Counted from the stretch's first letter, positions 9,482-29,381 are shown. The stretch: DNA of 64,000 nt from Actinoplanes solisilvae (GCF_003999975.1 NZ_RJAC01000008.1:1-64000), one strand, 5' to 3'. The notes: a model not told the origin generated them from the sequence alone. Made by a program: numbers and translations.

Positions 9482-9808
9482 TCACTGAAAGAGGTGACCG
9501 AACTCCTGGACGGCGTCGGCGACGGGTGATGTCTGTGCACTGAGGAACTGCGCCGCCTGTTCCTCAGCCTCCCGCACCGCGGTCAGCACTTGGGCGGCCA
9601 TGTAGAAGTTGTCGTGTTCCAGCGCGCTCGGGGCGATACTGAGCGAAATCAGCTTCCCCGCCCGGACCGTAGCCCGGACACTGCCATCGCCGGAGACACC
9701 TGTGACCTCTGCCTTGTCGTAGTCCTCGCGGATTCGCTGCGTCTCGGCCGTCAACTGTTGCATGCGCTCGGCTAATTGACGGTAGTCTTGAGAATTCATG
9801 CTTCCCAT
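9482..9808 (-). CDS. YbaB/EbfC-family protein (EspL-like)
   Basis: 108 aa. Residues 1-30 form a coiled helix (RQLAERMQQLTAETQRIRED), then the YbaB core of short strands (GSVRATVRAGKLISLSI), then a C-terminal helix rich in A/E/Q. YbaB/EbfC proteins are dimeric DNA- or protein-binding tweezers. ESX loci often carry one (EspL in ESX-1), where it assists substrate stability or regulation. The ATG at 9808 is chosen; ATG 9799 is close by and the ribosome site is weak. It lies after a hairpin that ends the EccD transcript, so it probably has its own promoter in 9,809-10,030. Confidence 0.75.
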   Translation of the reverse strand: MGSMNSQDYRQLAERMQQLTAETQRIREDYDKAEVTGVSGDGSVRATVRAGKLISLSIAPSALEHDNFYMAAQVLTAVREAEEQAAQFLSAQTSPVADAVQEFGHLFQ

Positions 9809-10030
9809 CACTACGCCATTTCCCTCGAAGCTGCCTGTCCCCGTTCTGGGACCGAAATACGGGGGGTGGCCCTCATGATCGCCGTGGCTCGGCATGGACC
9901 ACAGCGCAGCTTGGCAGAGTCCTCGGCGTCTTGAACCTGGCCGTTGTCCGCTCGCCACAGCCGCAGATCTTCGCAAGTTGGCGACAGCGCCGTTCGAACG
10001 GCATTCGCGTTCGGGACAGATCGGTGCAGC

Positions 10031-10065
10031 TGTGGGGCCGACCGTTCAAGCCGGTCGGCCCCACA
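10031..10065. terminator. Perfect 14-bp hairpin, terminator after EccD
   Basis: TGTGGGGCCGACCG pairs perfectly with CGGTCGGCCCCACA around a 7-base loop. It lies 184 bases past the EccD stop and 220 bases before the YbaB start, both minus strand, so it likely ends the EccC-to-EccD transcript. The rest of the 440-base gap 9,809-10,248 shows no gene. Confidence 0.65.
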
Positions 10066-10248
10066 GGTTTCTCTCTGACTCGTACAATTTCAAGCCACCA
10101 TCCCGAGGAGGATGTCGACGGGGCGTTCAGCGCTGACGCTGGCTGCGTGGTGGCCCAAAGAACCGTGGGAATGACAGAAGCGTCCACCACGCGCGGCCCG
10201 ACCAAACCGTGAACGGCGCGGTCGGGGTCAACGACCGCTCTGGTAGCC

Positions 10249-11613
10249 TCAGCGTCCGAGGTTCCAGAGCGTGGCGTACAGGCCATAGACACCGAGCAGC
10301 AACGCCGGCAGCACGATCTGAGCGATGGTCAGCAGCGGCCCCAGCTTGGACGACCTGTCGTCAGCGGCCACCGGTGCACGGCCGGTGCCCCACAGCAACA
10401 TCGGCAACCCGACGCCGACAGCGAGCATTCCCACGGCAATGAACAGGGGCATCACTACCGCGCCCGCCACGGTGCCCCGAGCCAGCGCGGTCAGCAGCCC
10501 GAAGACACCCGCCACGCCCGCGATCAACGGGGCTATCGCTTCGGAAGCCAGCTCGAACGTGGTGGTTCGCAGAAACAGCACGATCGTCGCGACGACCGCC
10601 ACGGCCAACGCCAGCGGTCCGGAGGAGCCGGCCAGCACCACCAGCGCGACGCCCGTCGCCACCGAGTTCAGGCTGACCAGCAGGACCAGCACCCGGTGGG
10701 CCAGGAGGACCCGCGCGCCCAACTGATCAGGATCGGCGTCCGGCTCGAGCGTCGCGGAGGACATCGACAGCCAGGACACGGCGACCAGCATGCCAGCCGT
10801 GCGTGGGGCGACCGCCAGAAACAGCACACCAGCGACCACCACGGTAGCCGCAGTGGCCAGGGCTGGGGCATGCAGCGTTGCAAGAATCGCGATCAGGATG
10901 CCACCGATGCCGACCAGCAAGGTGACCGCACCGAGAAGCACGTCCGGCACCGCGACAAGCGCGACCATGAAGCCCAGCAGCAGACCGACCTCGAAATAGA
11001 CGAGATGGGTCAGATCGAAGGCCGGCTCCCCCGGCGCCAGCACCGCCACCAGCACCATGCACGGGATCGCCGCACAGCCGAACCAGGTCCGCAATGAACC
11101 CGGCAGCACCCTTGGGTACTGGCCCAACAACCGGGCCAGGGCAGCCAAGCCAATACCGGCGAACCCGGCGATCACCGCCAGAGAATGGCTACGCTGACCG
11201 GCCAGACCCAGGTACCACAGGGAGGCGGCCAGCCAGTAGGCGCCCAGCAGGACGGCCACCCGACTGGCCGACTGGACATCCCAGCGGACCCGGCGAGACT
11301 TCTGGGCAAGCTCCGAGACCACCTCCCAAACGCTGCGGACAACTGGTTCGCGGTCCTCACCAGACAGCGTGTCCCTCAAATAAAGGACAGCCCCGTCCTC
11401 GATACCCTCACTCGCCAGCGATGACGTGAGCGGAAAGGCCGGGGCCCCGACCGGCGCAAGACTCCAGACCGGAGGCAGAGCGTCATCCTCCTGCTGCCCG
11501 CACATCCGGGCCAGCTGATCGTTGTATTCCGCGATCGGCGCCTCAGCCGGAATCGCGATGTCGACGCGGTTTTTTACACCGACCACGGTCACCCGGCAGC
11601 GGGTGTCGATCAC
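10249..11613 (-). CDS. eccD: EccD-like T7SS membrane channel
   Basis: 454 aa. Residues about 1-90 form a YukD/ubiquitin-like domain (RVTVVGVKNRVDIAIPAE). About eleven hydrophobic helices follow from residue 115 to the end, the standard EccD plan. In ESX systems EccD is the multi-spanning inner-membrane pore subunit. A GTG start is chosen at 11613: its GTGA overlaps the stop of the upstream WXG100 gene, and GGAGG sits 8 bases ahead. The ATG at 11628 is the alternative. It is the last gene of the EccC-giant-WXG100-WXG100-EccD series. Confidence 0.88.
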   Translation of the reverse strand: MIDTRCRVTVVGVKNRVDIAIPAEAPIAEYNDQLARMCGQQEDDALPPVWSLAPVGAPAFPLTSSLASEGIEDGAVLYLRDTLSGEDREPVVRSVWEVVSELAQKSRRVRWDVQSASRVAVLLGAYWLAASLWYLGLAGQRSHSLAVIAGFAGIGLAALARLLGQYPRVLPGSLRTWFGCAAIPCMVLVAVLAPGEPAFDLTHLVYFEVGLLLGFMVALVAVPDVLLGAVTLLVGIGGILIAILATLHAPALATAATVVVAGVLFLAVAPRTAGMLVAVSWLSMSSATLEPDADPDQLGARVLLAHRVLVLLVSLNSVATGVALVVLAGSSGPLALAVAVVATIVLFLRTTTFELASEAIAPLIAGVAGVFGLLTALARGTVAGAVVMPLFIAVGMLAVGVGLPMLLWGTGRAPVAADDRSSKLGPLLTIAQIVLPALLLGVYGLYATLWNLGR

Positions 11614-11930
11614 GGAAGCGGCCTCCATGTGCGCACATTGAATTCCTCGGTCAGGTCGTAGTTTTGGGACACTGTCCGGACAGCTTCAGCGATCTGCTTC
11701 AGCGTGCCGCCTTCCGGGTCGAACAGCGCCTTGGCGTCGGCGTCCCACATGTCCTGCACGTCCGTATAACTCTCACCCGACTGACCGATCCAGTCGGCTT
11801 TCAAGTTCGCGAGTTTGCGGGCCAGCGACGTCAGTTGCTCCTGCAAGTCCTCAGCGGCCACCATCAGGAACCTCGGGGCATCTCCGAGGTCGGACGGGAC
11901 GGCGATGCGGCTGGATTCGATATCAGGCAT
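11610..11930 (-). CDS. WXG100 protein
   Basis: 106 aa, helix-turn-helix hairpin with a true WxG turn (ADWIGQSGESY, near residue 47). AAGGAAG precedes the ATG. It lies 15 bases after the previous WXG100-like gene and overlaps the EccD start (GTGA). Pair and order match EsxA/EsxB partners secreted as a heterodimer. Residues after the second helix contain YDLTEEF, compatible with the YxxxD/E export signal. Confidence 0.85.
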   Translation of the reverse strand: MPDIESSRIAVPSDLGDAPRFLMVAAEDLQEQLTSLARKLANLKADWIGQSGESYTDVQDMWDADAKALFDPEGGTLKQIAEAVRTVSQNYDLTEEFNVRTWRPLP

Positions 11931-11945
11931 GAAACTTCCTTGGAG

Positions 11946-12278
11946 TCAGAAACGAGCCGGACTGAGGTTCGCACCTGAACCGGCGAATGGTGTCAGCAAC
12001 TGCACGTTGGTGTGCTCGGTGTCCGAAACCGTGCGGTGCGTGGTGCCGAGGTCCGCGGAGATCGTCTCCAGCGTCGACTTCAACCCATCCGCATGCCGGT
12101 TGAAGTCGCCCATCAGCAGAAGGAAGGTGCCTCCCGCGACCCCCTGCCAGTGTTCGCAGAGCGTCTCGACGTAGCGCTTCAGGAGGTCAATCTGAGCCTC
12201 GATCGACTCGGCGGTCCGCTGGCTGTCTCCTTGCGCGATCAACAAGTTTTCCGGGTTGATACCCCATTGAGCTGTCAT
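11946..12278 (-). CDS. WXG100 protein
   Basis: 110 aa from the ATG at 12278, preceded by GAGGAGG at 6 bases; a longer frame from 12293 lacks this site. The turn motif is EHWQGVAGGTF (WxG near residue 45) between two amphipathic helices. It lies 78 bases downstream of the giant-protein gene. Expected partner of the next WXG100 protein. Confidence 0.85.
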   Translation of the reverse strand: MTAQWGINPENLLIAQGDSQRTAESIEAQIDLLKRYVETLCEHWQGVAGGTFLLLMGDFNRHADGLKSTLETISADLGTTHRTVSDTEHTNVQLLTPFAGSGANLSPARF

Positions 12279-12356
12279 ACGATCCCTCCTCAAGTTTCCT
12301 TTCCATCCTGCGTATCTCGGATCGCCCGCGCGACCTCCACGTTCAGATGTCCCTGC

Positions 12357-23228
<10,872 letters not shown>

Positions 23229-23238
23229 GGTCGTCCTC

Positions 23239-26200
23239 TCAGCGTTCCGCGAGTTCGTCGTCTGGCTCGATCGCCATCTGGACCAGCAAGGGCGGGTGGC
23301 CGCGGCGCACCAGGGTGCCGCGGCCGGGCGGCTGCAAAGCCGCCCGCAGTCCGCCGAGGAGCGTTCCCTCGCGGGGATCGCCGGACAGCAGCAGGCCGTC
23401 GGCACCGATCTCGATCGCCTTGCCGAGCACGCTGGCCCCGGTCAGTGCCCGGGCCACGCCGGCCGTGCGGTGCGCGGCGACCACATGAAACCCGAGCTCG
23501 CGGGCCCGGGCCAGATACGGCAGCACTGGTGCCAGCGGCGAGACGCCGCCGGGCCCCACCATGTCCAGGTCGTCGACGACCAGATACAGCTCGGGTCCGG
23601 ACCACCAGGAACGTTCGCGTAATTCGCGGGCCGATACGTTCTGCGGCGGCCGGCGCGACTCCAGCGTCTCGGCCAGCGCTTTGGCGTAGACCTCGGCGGC
23701 CTGTTCGTCGCCGGCGTAGGCGCCGATGTAGCCCTCCGGCACCACGTCGACAAGGCCGCGCCGGTAGTCAACGATCATGAACCTGGCGTCGTCGTCGGGC
23801 ACCGAAGCGGCAACGGCTCGCATGAACGTACGCAGGGCATGAGTCTTTCCCGAACCGCTCTCCCCGATCACCGCGAAGTGCGGCTGGTCCTTGGTCAGGT
23901 CCACGACTACCGGGGCCAGGTCGGCCTCGTCCAGCGCGACCGCTTTCGGGTCGACCGTGGCCAGATCCCGGGCCAGGATTCGCTCGGGCAGCATTCTGAC
24001 CTGTGGGGCGCGGGCGCCCCGCCAGGTCATCGCGATCCGGGCCAGCAGTTTGGCCTGGGCCTCGGACAGCCCCCTCACCAGTTCCGTCTCACCGCTCGTG
24101 CGCGGCAGCGCTACCTGGAAGAAGGCACCGGGCGCGACCACGCCGCGGCCGGCCGGCGCGGTGCTGAGCTGCCGGGCCAGGGCGCGGCCGACCTCCGACT
24201 CGTACGGATCGTTGAGCCGCAGTTCGAGCCGGCCACCGATACTGTCGCGCAGGTTGGCCCGGACCTCGACCCAGCGGTTGGCGGTCACGATCACGTGTAC
24301 GCCCACGCCCAGCCCGCGCGAGGCCAGCTCGACCACCTGCGCGTCGAACTCCTCCGACTCGCCGCGCAGTGCCGGCCAGCCATCGATGATCACGAAAAGG
24401 TCGGCGGCGCGGGTGCCGGGCGGCAACATGCCGGTCTCACGGCGCTGCCGGAACTCGGTGATCGAGCCGATACTTTCGTCCCGGAACAGCTGCTCGCGAT
24501 CGCGCATGAGCCGGCCTGCCTCGGCCAGCATCCTGCGCGCCCTCGTCGGCTCGAGCCGAGACGCTACACCGGTGACGTGCGGGACGTCGGCGAACGGCAG
24601 CAGCGTGCCACCACCGAAGTCGATCACCGCAAGCTGGGCCTCGTCCGGTGTGGCCGTCAGCATGATCGACAGCATCAGGGTGCGCAGGAACATGCTCTTG
24701 CCGGACTGCGGCGCGCCGACCAGCGCAACGTTGCCGGCCTTGCCGCCCAGATCCAGGATCATCGGCTCCTGCCGCTGGTTGAGCGGCAGATCCGCCACCG
24801 CCACCGGCACCTGCAGCCCACCCAGAACCGGCCACAGCTCGGCGTTGAGCCCGCGCTCGGGCGAGTCGGCGATCGGGCCGAGCAGGTCGTCCAGCGGCAC
24901 CGCCGGTGGAAGCGGCGGCAGCCACACCTGGTGCACCGGCTGGTCGTGGCCTTGGAGCCGGTCGACGACCACGGCCAATTCCGTACGCGCGTCCAGGTCC
25001 ACCGGCGCCGCCGGCTTGGCCGGCGACTCGGCCGTCACTGCCTCCGCACGCAGCGTCAACGGCACCAGCGTCACCTCGCTGTGGCTGTCGGCAGCCGCGA
25101 TCTCGGCCGGCACGTACGGCCCGGACACGTGGGCCACCCGGAACCGGCGGTATTCGGTCTCGCCGACCTTGAGGAACGCCGATCCCGGCACCGGCGGCAG
25201 GTGGTAAGCGTCCGGGGTGCCGATCACCGCCCGGCTCTCCGCCGCCGAGAACGTCCGCAGGCACAGCCGGTAGGACAGGTGCGATTGGAGCCCGCGTAGC
25301 CGGCTCTCCTCCAAGCGCTGCGTGGCCAGCAACAGGTGCATGCCGAGCGACCGGCCGACCCGGCCGATCTGCACGAACAGGTCGATGAAGTCCGGGCGTC
25401 CGGACAACAGCTCACCGAACTCGTCAACGATGATCAGCAGATAGGGCATCGGCTCCAGCGGCCGCCCGTCGGCGTCGGTGCCGCCGGCCGCCTGCCGGAT
25501 CTGGTAGTCGCGGACCGAGTCGACGTTGCCTGCGTCGCGCAGCATCTGCTGGCGGCGTTGCTGCTCGCCCTCCAGCGCGGCCCGGACCCGGTCCACCATG
25601 GCCAAGTCGTCGGCCAGGTTGGTGATCAGGCCGGAGACATGCGGCAGCTCGGTGACGCCGGCGAACGTGGCGCCGCCTTTGAAGTCGATGAGCACGAAGC
25701 TGAGCAGTTCCGGGCTGTGCTTGGCAGCCAGGCCGGCGACGAGCGTACGCAGGAGCTCACTCTTGCCGGAGCCGGTCGCACCGACCACCAAACCGTGCGG
25801 GCCCATACCCCGCTGCGCCGACTCCTTGAGATCCAGCAGGACGGCTTCGCCTTCACCGTCCACACCGATCGGCACCCGCAGCATGGCGTCGTCGGCGGGC
25901 TCGACGCGACCCTGGCGGGGATCCAGCCGGCCGACGTCGGCCACGCCCAGCATCTCCGGCAAGGTGGTGATCCGCGACAGCACCGGCTCCCGGTCAAGCG
26001 AGAGCCGCAAGGGTGTCAACCGGCGGGCGATCGACTCGGCCAGCTCCGGGCCGATCCGGTCCGCTCGCCCCGCCTCCACCGTGCCGAACCGGTCGGCCTG
26101 GCCAGTGAGCACGAGTGTCCCGTCCGGCTCGACGGTCGCCCGGGCGTCCACCCGGCTCGGTTCGACCGCCCGGCGCTCGCTCAGGCTGACCAGCGTGATG

Positions 26201-27246
26201 CCGAGATCCGGACCCGCCTCGGCCCACAACGATTCCAGAACCGGCGAGCGTGCCCACGAGACGTCCGGGCGGTAGCCGTCCAGCACCACGATCAGCCTCC
26301 GGGCAGCGGACGTGGTGGGTCCGAACCCGATCCGGCGGTTGCGGTTCTCGTCGCGGGCTCGGTCTCGCTCGCGTTCCAGGAAGTCGGACAGCAGCTCGAA
26401 GTCATCGGCGACCAGCGACGTCACACCGGCTTCGGACACCGCCCCGGGCTCGAAGGTGTGTGGAAGCCAGGTCGCCCAGCCCCAGTCGGTGGCGCCGCCG
26501 GTGGCAACCGCGATCAGCACATCCTCGGGGGCGTGCAGCACCGCGACCTGGCAGAGCATGGCTCGGGCCAAAGCACGGGTGTCGCCGGGCGTGCCGACCA
26601 GGCTGACCACGCCACTGCCGCGCAAGTCTAGCCAGGCAGCCTGCCCTCCGACCGTACGGTTAGCGGCCACCACCGCCTCCGCTTCGGCGACGAGACCCTG
26701 GTCGTTCTCGGCCATCGGATCGACCCGGCCGGCCAGGGCGATGCCGCCGCCCAGCGATCCGCGCCCGGCACCGACTCGGACCCGCAGGAAGTCAGGGTCG
26801 GCCATCCGCCGCTCCCAGGTGCGGCGGCGCCCGGCGGCCAGCGGTAACAACCGTGCCGGGCTGGGATGACGGATCACCGCGGCCAACCGGGTGGCGGCGG
26901 CGAGCGCGCGGGCTTCGTCGCGCACCTCGTCGAGCACCTCGAGGTAGCGTTCACGCTGGCGGCGGGTGGCCGAGTCCTGCGAATGCGTCATCTGCCAGCG
27001 AATGGCCACCGTGGACAGCACCGAGAGCACGACGAACCCGACGCCCAGCACGATCAGCAGCGGCTTCTGATACGAAATCAGATATCCGGCCATCGCCACC
27101 GTGGAGAACAGCGGCAGCATCAAGGTGAGCCACAAGTTGTTGTTGGTACCGCGCTGCCGCGGCGGCGGAACCGGCACACCGATGCGATCCTCCGGTGGAT
27201 CCGGGAACGCGACTCTGGCGGGCCGGTGAAAGGCGGTGCGGCTCAT
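23239..27246 (-). CDS. eccC: EccC, fused T7SS FtsK/SpoIIIE-type ATPase
   Basis: 1,335 aa. Two hydrophobic helices near residues 38-82 are followed by three FtsK/SpoIIIE ATPase domains. Walker A motifs are GATGSGKS (489-496), GAPQSGKS (844-851) and GESGSGKT (1,128-1,135). Matching Walker B strands are LLIIVDEFGELL, LFVIIDGWPAL and LYLVVDDLDMV; the second and third lack the catalytic Glu after Asp, as in many EccC degenerate domains. It is an EccCa-EccCb fusion, the motor that recognises WXG100 substrates. GGAG lies 6 bases before the ATG. The start overlaps the tail of a decayed AAA-gene copy. First machine gene of the core operon. Confidence 0.93.
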   Translation of the reverse strand: MSRTAFHRPARVAFPDPPEDRIGVPVPPPRQRGTNNNLWLTLMLPLFSTVAMAGYLISYQKPLLIVLGVGFVVLSVLSTVAIRWQMTHSQDSATRRQRERYLEVLDEVRDEARALAAATRLAAVIRHPSPARLLPLAAGRRRTWERRMADPDFLRVRVGAGRGSLGGGIALAGRVDPMAENDQGLVAEAEAVVAANRTVGGQAAWLDLRGSGVVSLVGTPGDTRALARAMLCQVAVLHAPEDVLIAVATGGATDWGWATWLPHTFEPGAVSEAGVTSLVADDFELLSDFLERERDRARDENRNRRIGFGPTTSAARRLIVVLDGYRPDVSWARSPVLESLWAEAGPDLGITLVSLSERRAVEPSRVDARATVEPDGTLVLTGQADRFGTVEAGRADRIGPELAESIARRLTPLRLSLDREPVLSRITTLPEMLGVADVGRLDPRQGRVEPADDAMLRVPIGVDGEGEAVLLDLKESAQRGMGPHGLVVGATGSGKSELLRTLVAGLAAKHSPELLSFVLIDFKGGATFAGVTELPHVSGLITNLADDLAMVDRVRAALEGEQQRRQQMLRDAGNVDSVRDYQIRQAAGGTDADGRPLEPMPYLLIIVDEFGELLSGRPDFIDLFVQIGRVGRSLGMHLLLATQRLEESRLRGLQSHLSYRLCLRTFSAAESRAVIGTPDAYHLPPVPGSAFLKVGETEYRRFRVAHVSGPYVPAEIAAADSHSEVTLVPLTLRAEAVTAESPAKPAAPVDLDARTELAVVVDRLQGHDQPVHQVWLPPLPPAVPLDDLLGPIADSPERGLNAELWPVLGGLQVPVAVADLPLNQRQEPMILDLGGKAGNVALVGAPQSGKSMFLRTLMLSIMLTATPDEAQLAVIDFGGGTLLPFADVPHVTGVASRLEPTRARRMLAEAGRLMRDREQLFRDESIGSITEFRQRRETGMLPPGTRAADLFVIIDGWPALRGESEEFDAQVVELASRGLGVGVHVIVTANRWVEVRANLRDSIGGRLELRLNDPYESEVGRALARQLSTAPAGRGVVAPGAFFQVALPRTSGETELVRGLSEAQAKLLARIAMTWRGARAPQVRMLPERILARDLATVDPKAVALDEADLAPVVVDLTKDQPHFAVIGESGSGKTHALRTFMRAVAASVPDDDARFMIVDYRRGLVDVVPEGYIGAYAGDEQAAEVYAKALAETLESRRPPQNVSARELRERSWWSGPELYLVVDDLDMVGPGGVSPLAPVLPYLARARELGFHVVAAHRTAGVARALTGASVLGKAIEIGADGLLLSGDPREGTLLGGLRAALQPPGRGTLVRRGHPPLLVQMAIEPDDELAER

Positions 27247-27376
27247 GGCGTCTCCGGCAGATCGTCAATCGGCAAAGTCATCAAGTCATCGGTGCTCGCG
27301 CTTACCCACGGCCGGGCCTGCCGGCTGTCTGGCCGTCGGCACTCCAGGCCGCGGCCGCAACCCAGTGAGCGGTCAT
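27243..27376 (-). pseudogene. Collapsed copy of the beta-helix/AAA gene (both ends only)
   Basis: The ATG overlaps the stop of the upstream gene (ATGA), exactly as at 3067. The first codons read MTAHWVAAAAWSA, aligning with MSVQRVAPKAWGA of the intact gene at 428-3067. After a stop, another frame reads STDDLMTLPIDDLPETP, matching the intact C-terminus TDDLMTLLVDDLPEAL. About 2.5 kb between these ends is missing. The remnant's TGA overlaps the EccC start codon. Confidence 0.85.
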
Positions 27377-28002
27377 CCATGAACCTCGCCGCAATGGTCG
27401 ACGGCCGCGACGAAGTCGGGCGGGGCGTGCGTCTGCTCGTACCGGTCGATCTCGGTGACGTGGTACGTGCCGTTCAGGTGGGCCTCGACGACCCGAAGCA
27501 CGCCGTCGCGTCCGTTATGGATGAAGGCCGCCATGGTCTGACCGGCGGATGACGCGAAGAGCGTCAGCCCGCCCGCGCGGGCGAGCCGGGCCGCAATCTT
27601 GACGTCGCGCCACCGCCCAACCGGCCGCCACCCTGGTGCCCGCCTCTCGAACAGCCATGTCGATCCGGTTTCGAATCCGGGCGTCCCGGGGTTTGCGCCC
27701 TTGAGTTTGACGCCGATCCCGAATCGTTGTTTGAACACGGCCGTAAGCAGTTCCAACCCATTGGCCGGCTGGTCCTTCACAGCCCGGGCGGTCAGATTGG
27801 CGACCCGCTGGACGTCCGGTGGAAGTTCGGCGCCCGTCGACCCGGAGGCTGATGGTTCCGGGCGGCGGTTCAGCGTTGCCTCGGCGGTACTGCCACGGTC
27901 GACCGGCTGATTGCTGTCGGCCGGCTGCGAACCTCCGGTGAACGATCCGTCACTGCTGTTCTCGTGAACGCCGCTCCTTGCATCCACACCGGTGTTGGTC
28001 AT
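27373..28002 (-). CDS. Short paralogue of the CpnT-like protein
   Basis: 209 aa from the ATG at 28002, with AAGGAG upstream matching the ribosome-site region of the large gene. Residues 1-38 (MTNTGVDARSG...) match the N-terminus of the 1,558-residue protein (MANTGADAGSG...). A short EATLNRRPE island matches EATLQRRPE of the large protein near residue 1,255. Residues about 60-209 match its last module, including the end DHCGEVHG versus HKCGEVYG. All helical, hydrophobic and first-module sequence is absent, yet the frame is intact. It may be a deletion product still expressed as a minimal C-terminal module protein, or a decaying pseudogene. Confidence 0.7.
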   Translation of the reverse strand: MTNTGVDARSGVHENSSDGSFTGGSQPADSNQPVDRGSTAEATLNRRPEPSASGSTGAELPPDVQRVANLTARAVKDQPANGLELLTAVFKQRFGIGVKLKGANPGTPGFETGSTWLFERRAPGWRPVGRWRDVKIAARLARAGGLTLFASSAGQTMAAFIHNGRDGVLRVVEAHLNGTYHVTEIDRYEQTHAPPDFVAAVDHCGEVHG

Positions 28003-28165
28003 GAATCGGGTACTCCTTGACTTTCTGCCTGTGGTCGGACCCGGAGGTCGGCGTGGTCCGGTTGCCGCCTCCGGCACCGTCATTCGCCGAAAGCCATGGC
28101 ACCCCCGGCCATTGAGGCTAAAACCGTTGGAGATGTTCCTGCGTGTCTCTGTTCTGACGTTCCTC
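28003..28165 (-). pseudogene. Remnant of WXG100 3' end and upstream region
   Basis: This DNA aligns with two separate parts of the intact cassette. Positions 28,003-28,090 resemble 7,741-7,820 (ribosome site and the last codons of a WXG100 gene). Positions about 28,113-28,165 resemble about 8,575-8,626 (AGGCTA, then GTCTCTGTT and CCTCT). The WXG100 bodies between are gone. It extends the collapsed-duplicate interpretation upstream of the short paralogue. Confidence 0.6.
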
Positions 28166-28313
28166 TACGAGACCTGTCACCTCACCCCGCGCCCACGCGA
28201 GGCCTTGAACCCCTTTACGAGACCGGTGAACGGGGACGTTTCGGGGCATGCCTCCGGCCGACAAGAATCGTTCGGTGCCCGAGATTTCAGATGAAACGCT
28301 GACGGAGAAACAC

Positions 28314-29186
28314 ATGCCGGAACCGTCGCAGGGCGGGGTACGGAGCTCCCGCGGAGGATTCGTCCACGCGTTCACACGTAGCGTTCGCAGGGACCAGAAA
28401 CGCTCCCCGGTCGGGGCAATCGCGGTCAGCACTCTAGTCGCGGTCATCGTCGCCGCCGTAGTGGTCGGAATGAGTTTTCTACTGAAGGGCCCGGAAACGA
28501 CTCCAGCCGCAGCCGCGTCGCGCGAACCGGCACCTTCCTCGTCCGCCGGCAGTCCGTCGGGCGCCCCGGCGAAGGGGACAACGGTCCGCACTCAGGGCGA
28601 CGACACAGATCACACGCAGCGTCTGGCTCAGGTGCCGACGGGCCGTGGCGGGGTTGCGCCGCCGCCCATCCGCGTCGTCGCCCCGCCGGCCGCGACCACC
28701 GCCAACACGATCAAGGCTAAGGCGGCCGCCACTGGCTCAACCACAGCCACCAAACCCCCGACCCAGCCCAAGGCCAACACGGTGCAAGCCGCCCGGGCCA
28801 TTACCGGGGCCGGCCCGATCATCTCGTATGTCAGCAACAAGTGCATCGACGTCACCGACGGCGCGTTCTCGTCCAACCCACAGGTTCAGGTCTGGCAATG
28901 TACGGTCGGCCCGAACCAGAACTGGACCTTCTACAGCGACGGCACGGTCCGAGCAGGCGGCCGATGCCTGGCCGTCGCCGGCGGCTCCAGCGCCAACGGT
29001 GCGAAGATCGTACTCAACTCCTGCACCGGCAGCACCGCGCAGCAATTCACCCTGAACAGCTCGTTGGACCTGGTCAACAAGCACGCCGACAAGTGCGTCG
29101 ATGTGACCGATCAGAACACCGCTGACGGCGCCAAGTTGCAGCTCTGGAGCTGCGGGGGCACTTCCAACCAGAAGTGGCACCGATGA
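28314..29186 (+). CDS. Membrane-anchored ricin-type lectin (CBM13-like)
   Basis: 290 aa. Cytosolic N-terminus of about 40 residues, one transmembrane helix (AIAVSTLVAVIVAAVVVGMSF), a Pro/Ala/Thr-rich linker to about residue 165, then a beta-trefoil lectin domain. The QxW repeats are visible (QVQVWQC, NQNWTFY, QLWSCGG, NQKW) with paired cysteines. Predicted to display a carbohydrate-binding domain outside the membrane. The ATG with GGAG 6 bases upstream is chosen; an in-frame ATG at 28248 is the alternative. It is divergent from the secretion locus; a functional link is not shown. Confidence 0.85.
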   Translation: MPEPSQGGVRSSRGGFVHAFTRSVRRDQKRSPVGAIAVSTLVAVIVAAVVVGMSFLLKGPETTPAAAASREPAPSSSAGSPSGAPAKGTTVRTQGDDTDHTQRLAQVPTGRGGVAPPPIRVVAPPAATTANTIKAKAAATGSTTATKPPTQPKANTVQAARAITGAGPIISYVSNKCIDVTDGAFSSNPQVQVWQCTVGPNQNWTFYSDGTVRAGGRCLAVAGGSSANGAKIVLNSCTGSTAQQFTLNSSLDLVNKHADKCVDVTDQNTADGAKLQLWSCGGTSNQKWHR

Positions 29187-29221
29187 GCTGGCTTCCTGCC
29201 ACATGGATGTAGCACCAACCT

Positions 29222-29249
29222 GAGGCCGCGGCCCAAGAGCCGCGGCCTC
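29222..29249 (+). terminator. Perfect 11-bp hairpin after the lectin gene
   Basis: GAGGCCGCGGC and GCCGCGGCCTC pair without mismatch around a 6-base loop, 36 bases after the lectin stop. No clear T tract follows, as is usual for actinomycete terminators. Confidence 0.7.
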
Positions 29250-29267
29250 TCGCGGAAGACCTCGGAT

Positions 29268-29298
29268 CAGGCGGAAACGTATAGATCGTTTCCGCCTG
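29268..29298. promoter_or_regulatory. Perfect 12-bp inverted repeat upstream of LuxR gene
   Basis: CAGGCGGAAACG and CGTTTCCGCCTG pair around a 7-base loop, 19 bases after the previous hairpin and 83 bases before the LuxR-family start. It may be a second terminator stem or an operator for the LuxR gene. The A-rich arm is unusual for a GC-rich terminator. Confidence 0.45.
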
Positions 29299-29381
29299 TG
29301 GTTTCGCCTGGTTCAGAGACCCGATATTGCGTCTCATTGTGGAGACCTTGACGTTTTCTGAGGCGAACCGGAGTCATCACC

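Noticed and set aside
8580..9485. Minus-strand open frame of 301 codons
   Set aside because: Shadow of the plus-strand gene 8673-9449. Wrong codon bias, and it crosses the promoter and the hairpin.
23839..26631. Several long plus-strand frames
   Set aside because: All lie opposite EccC, which has clear Walker motifs; they are its shadows.
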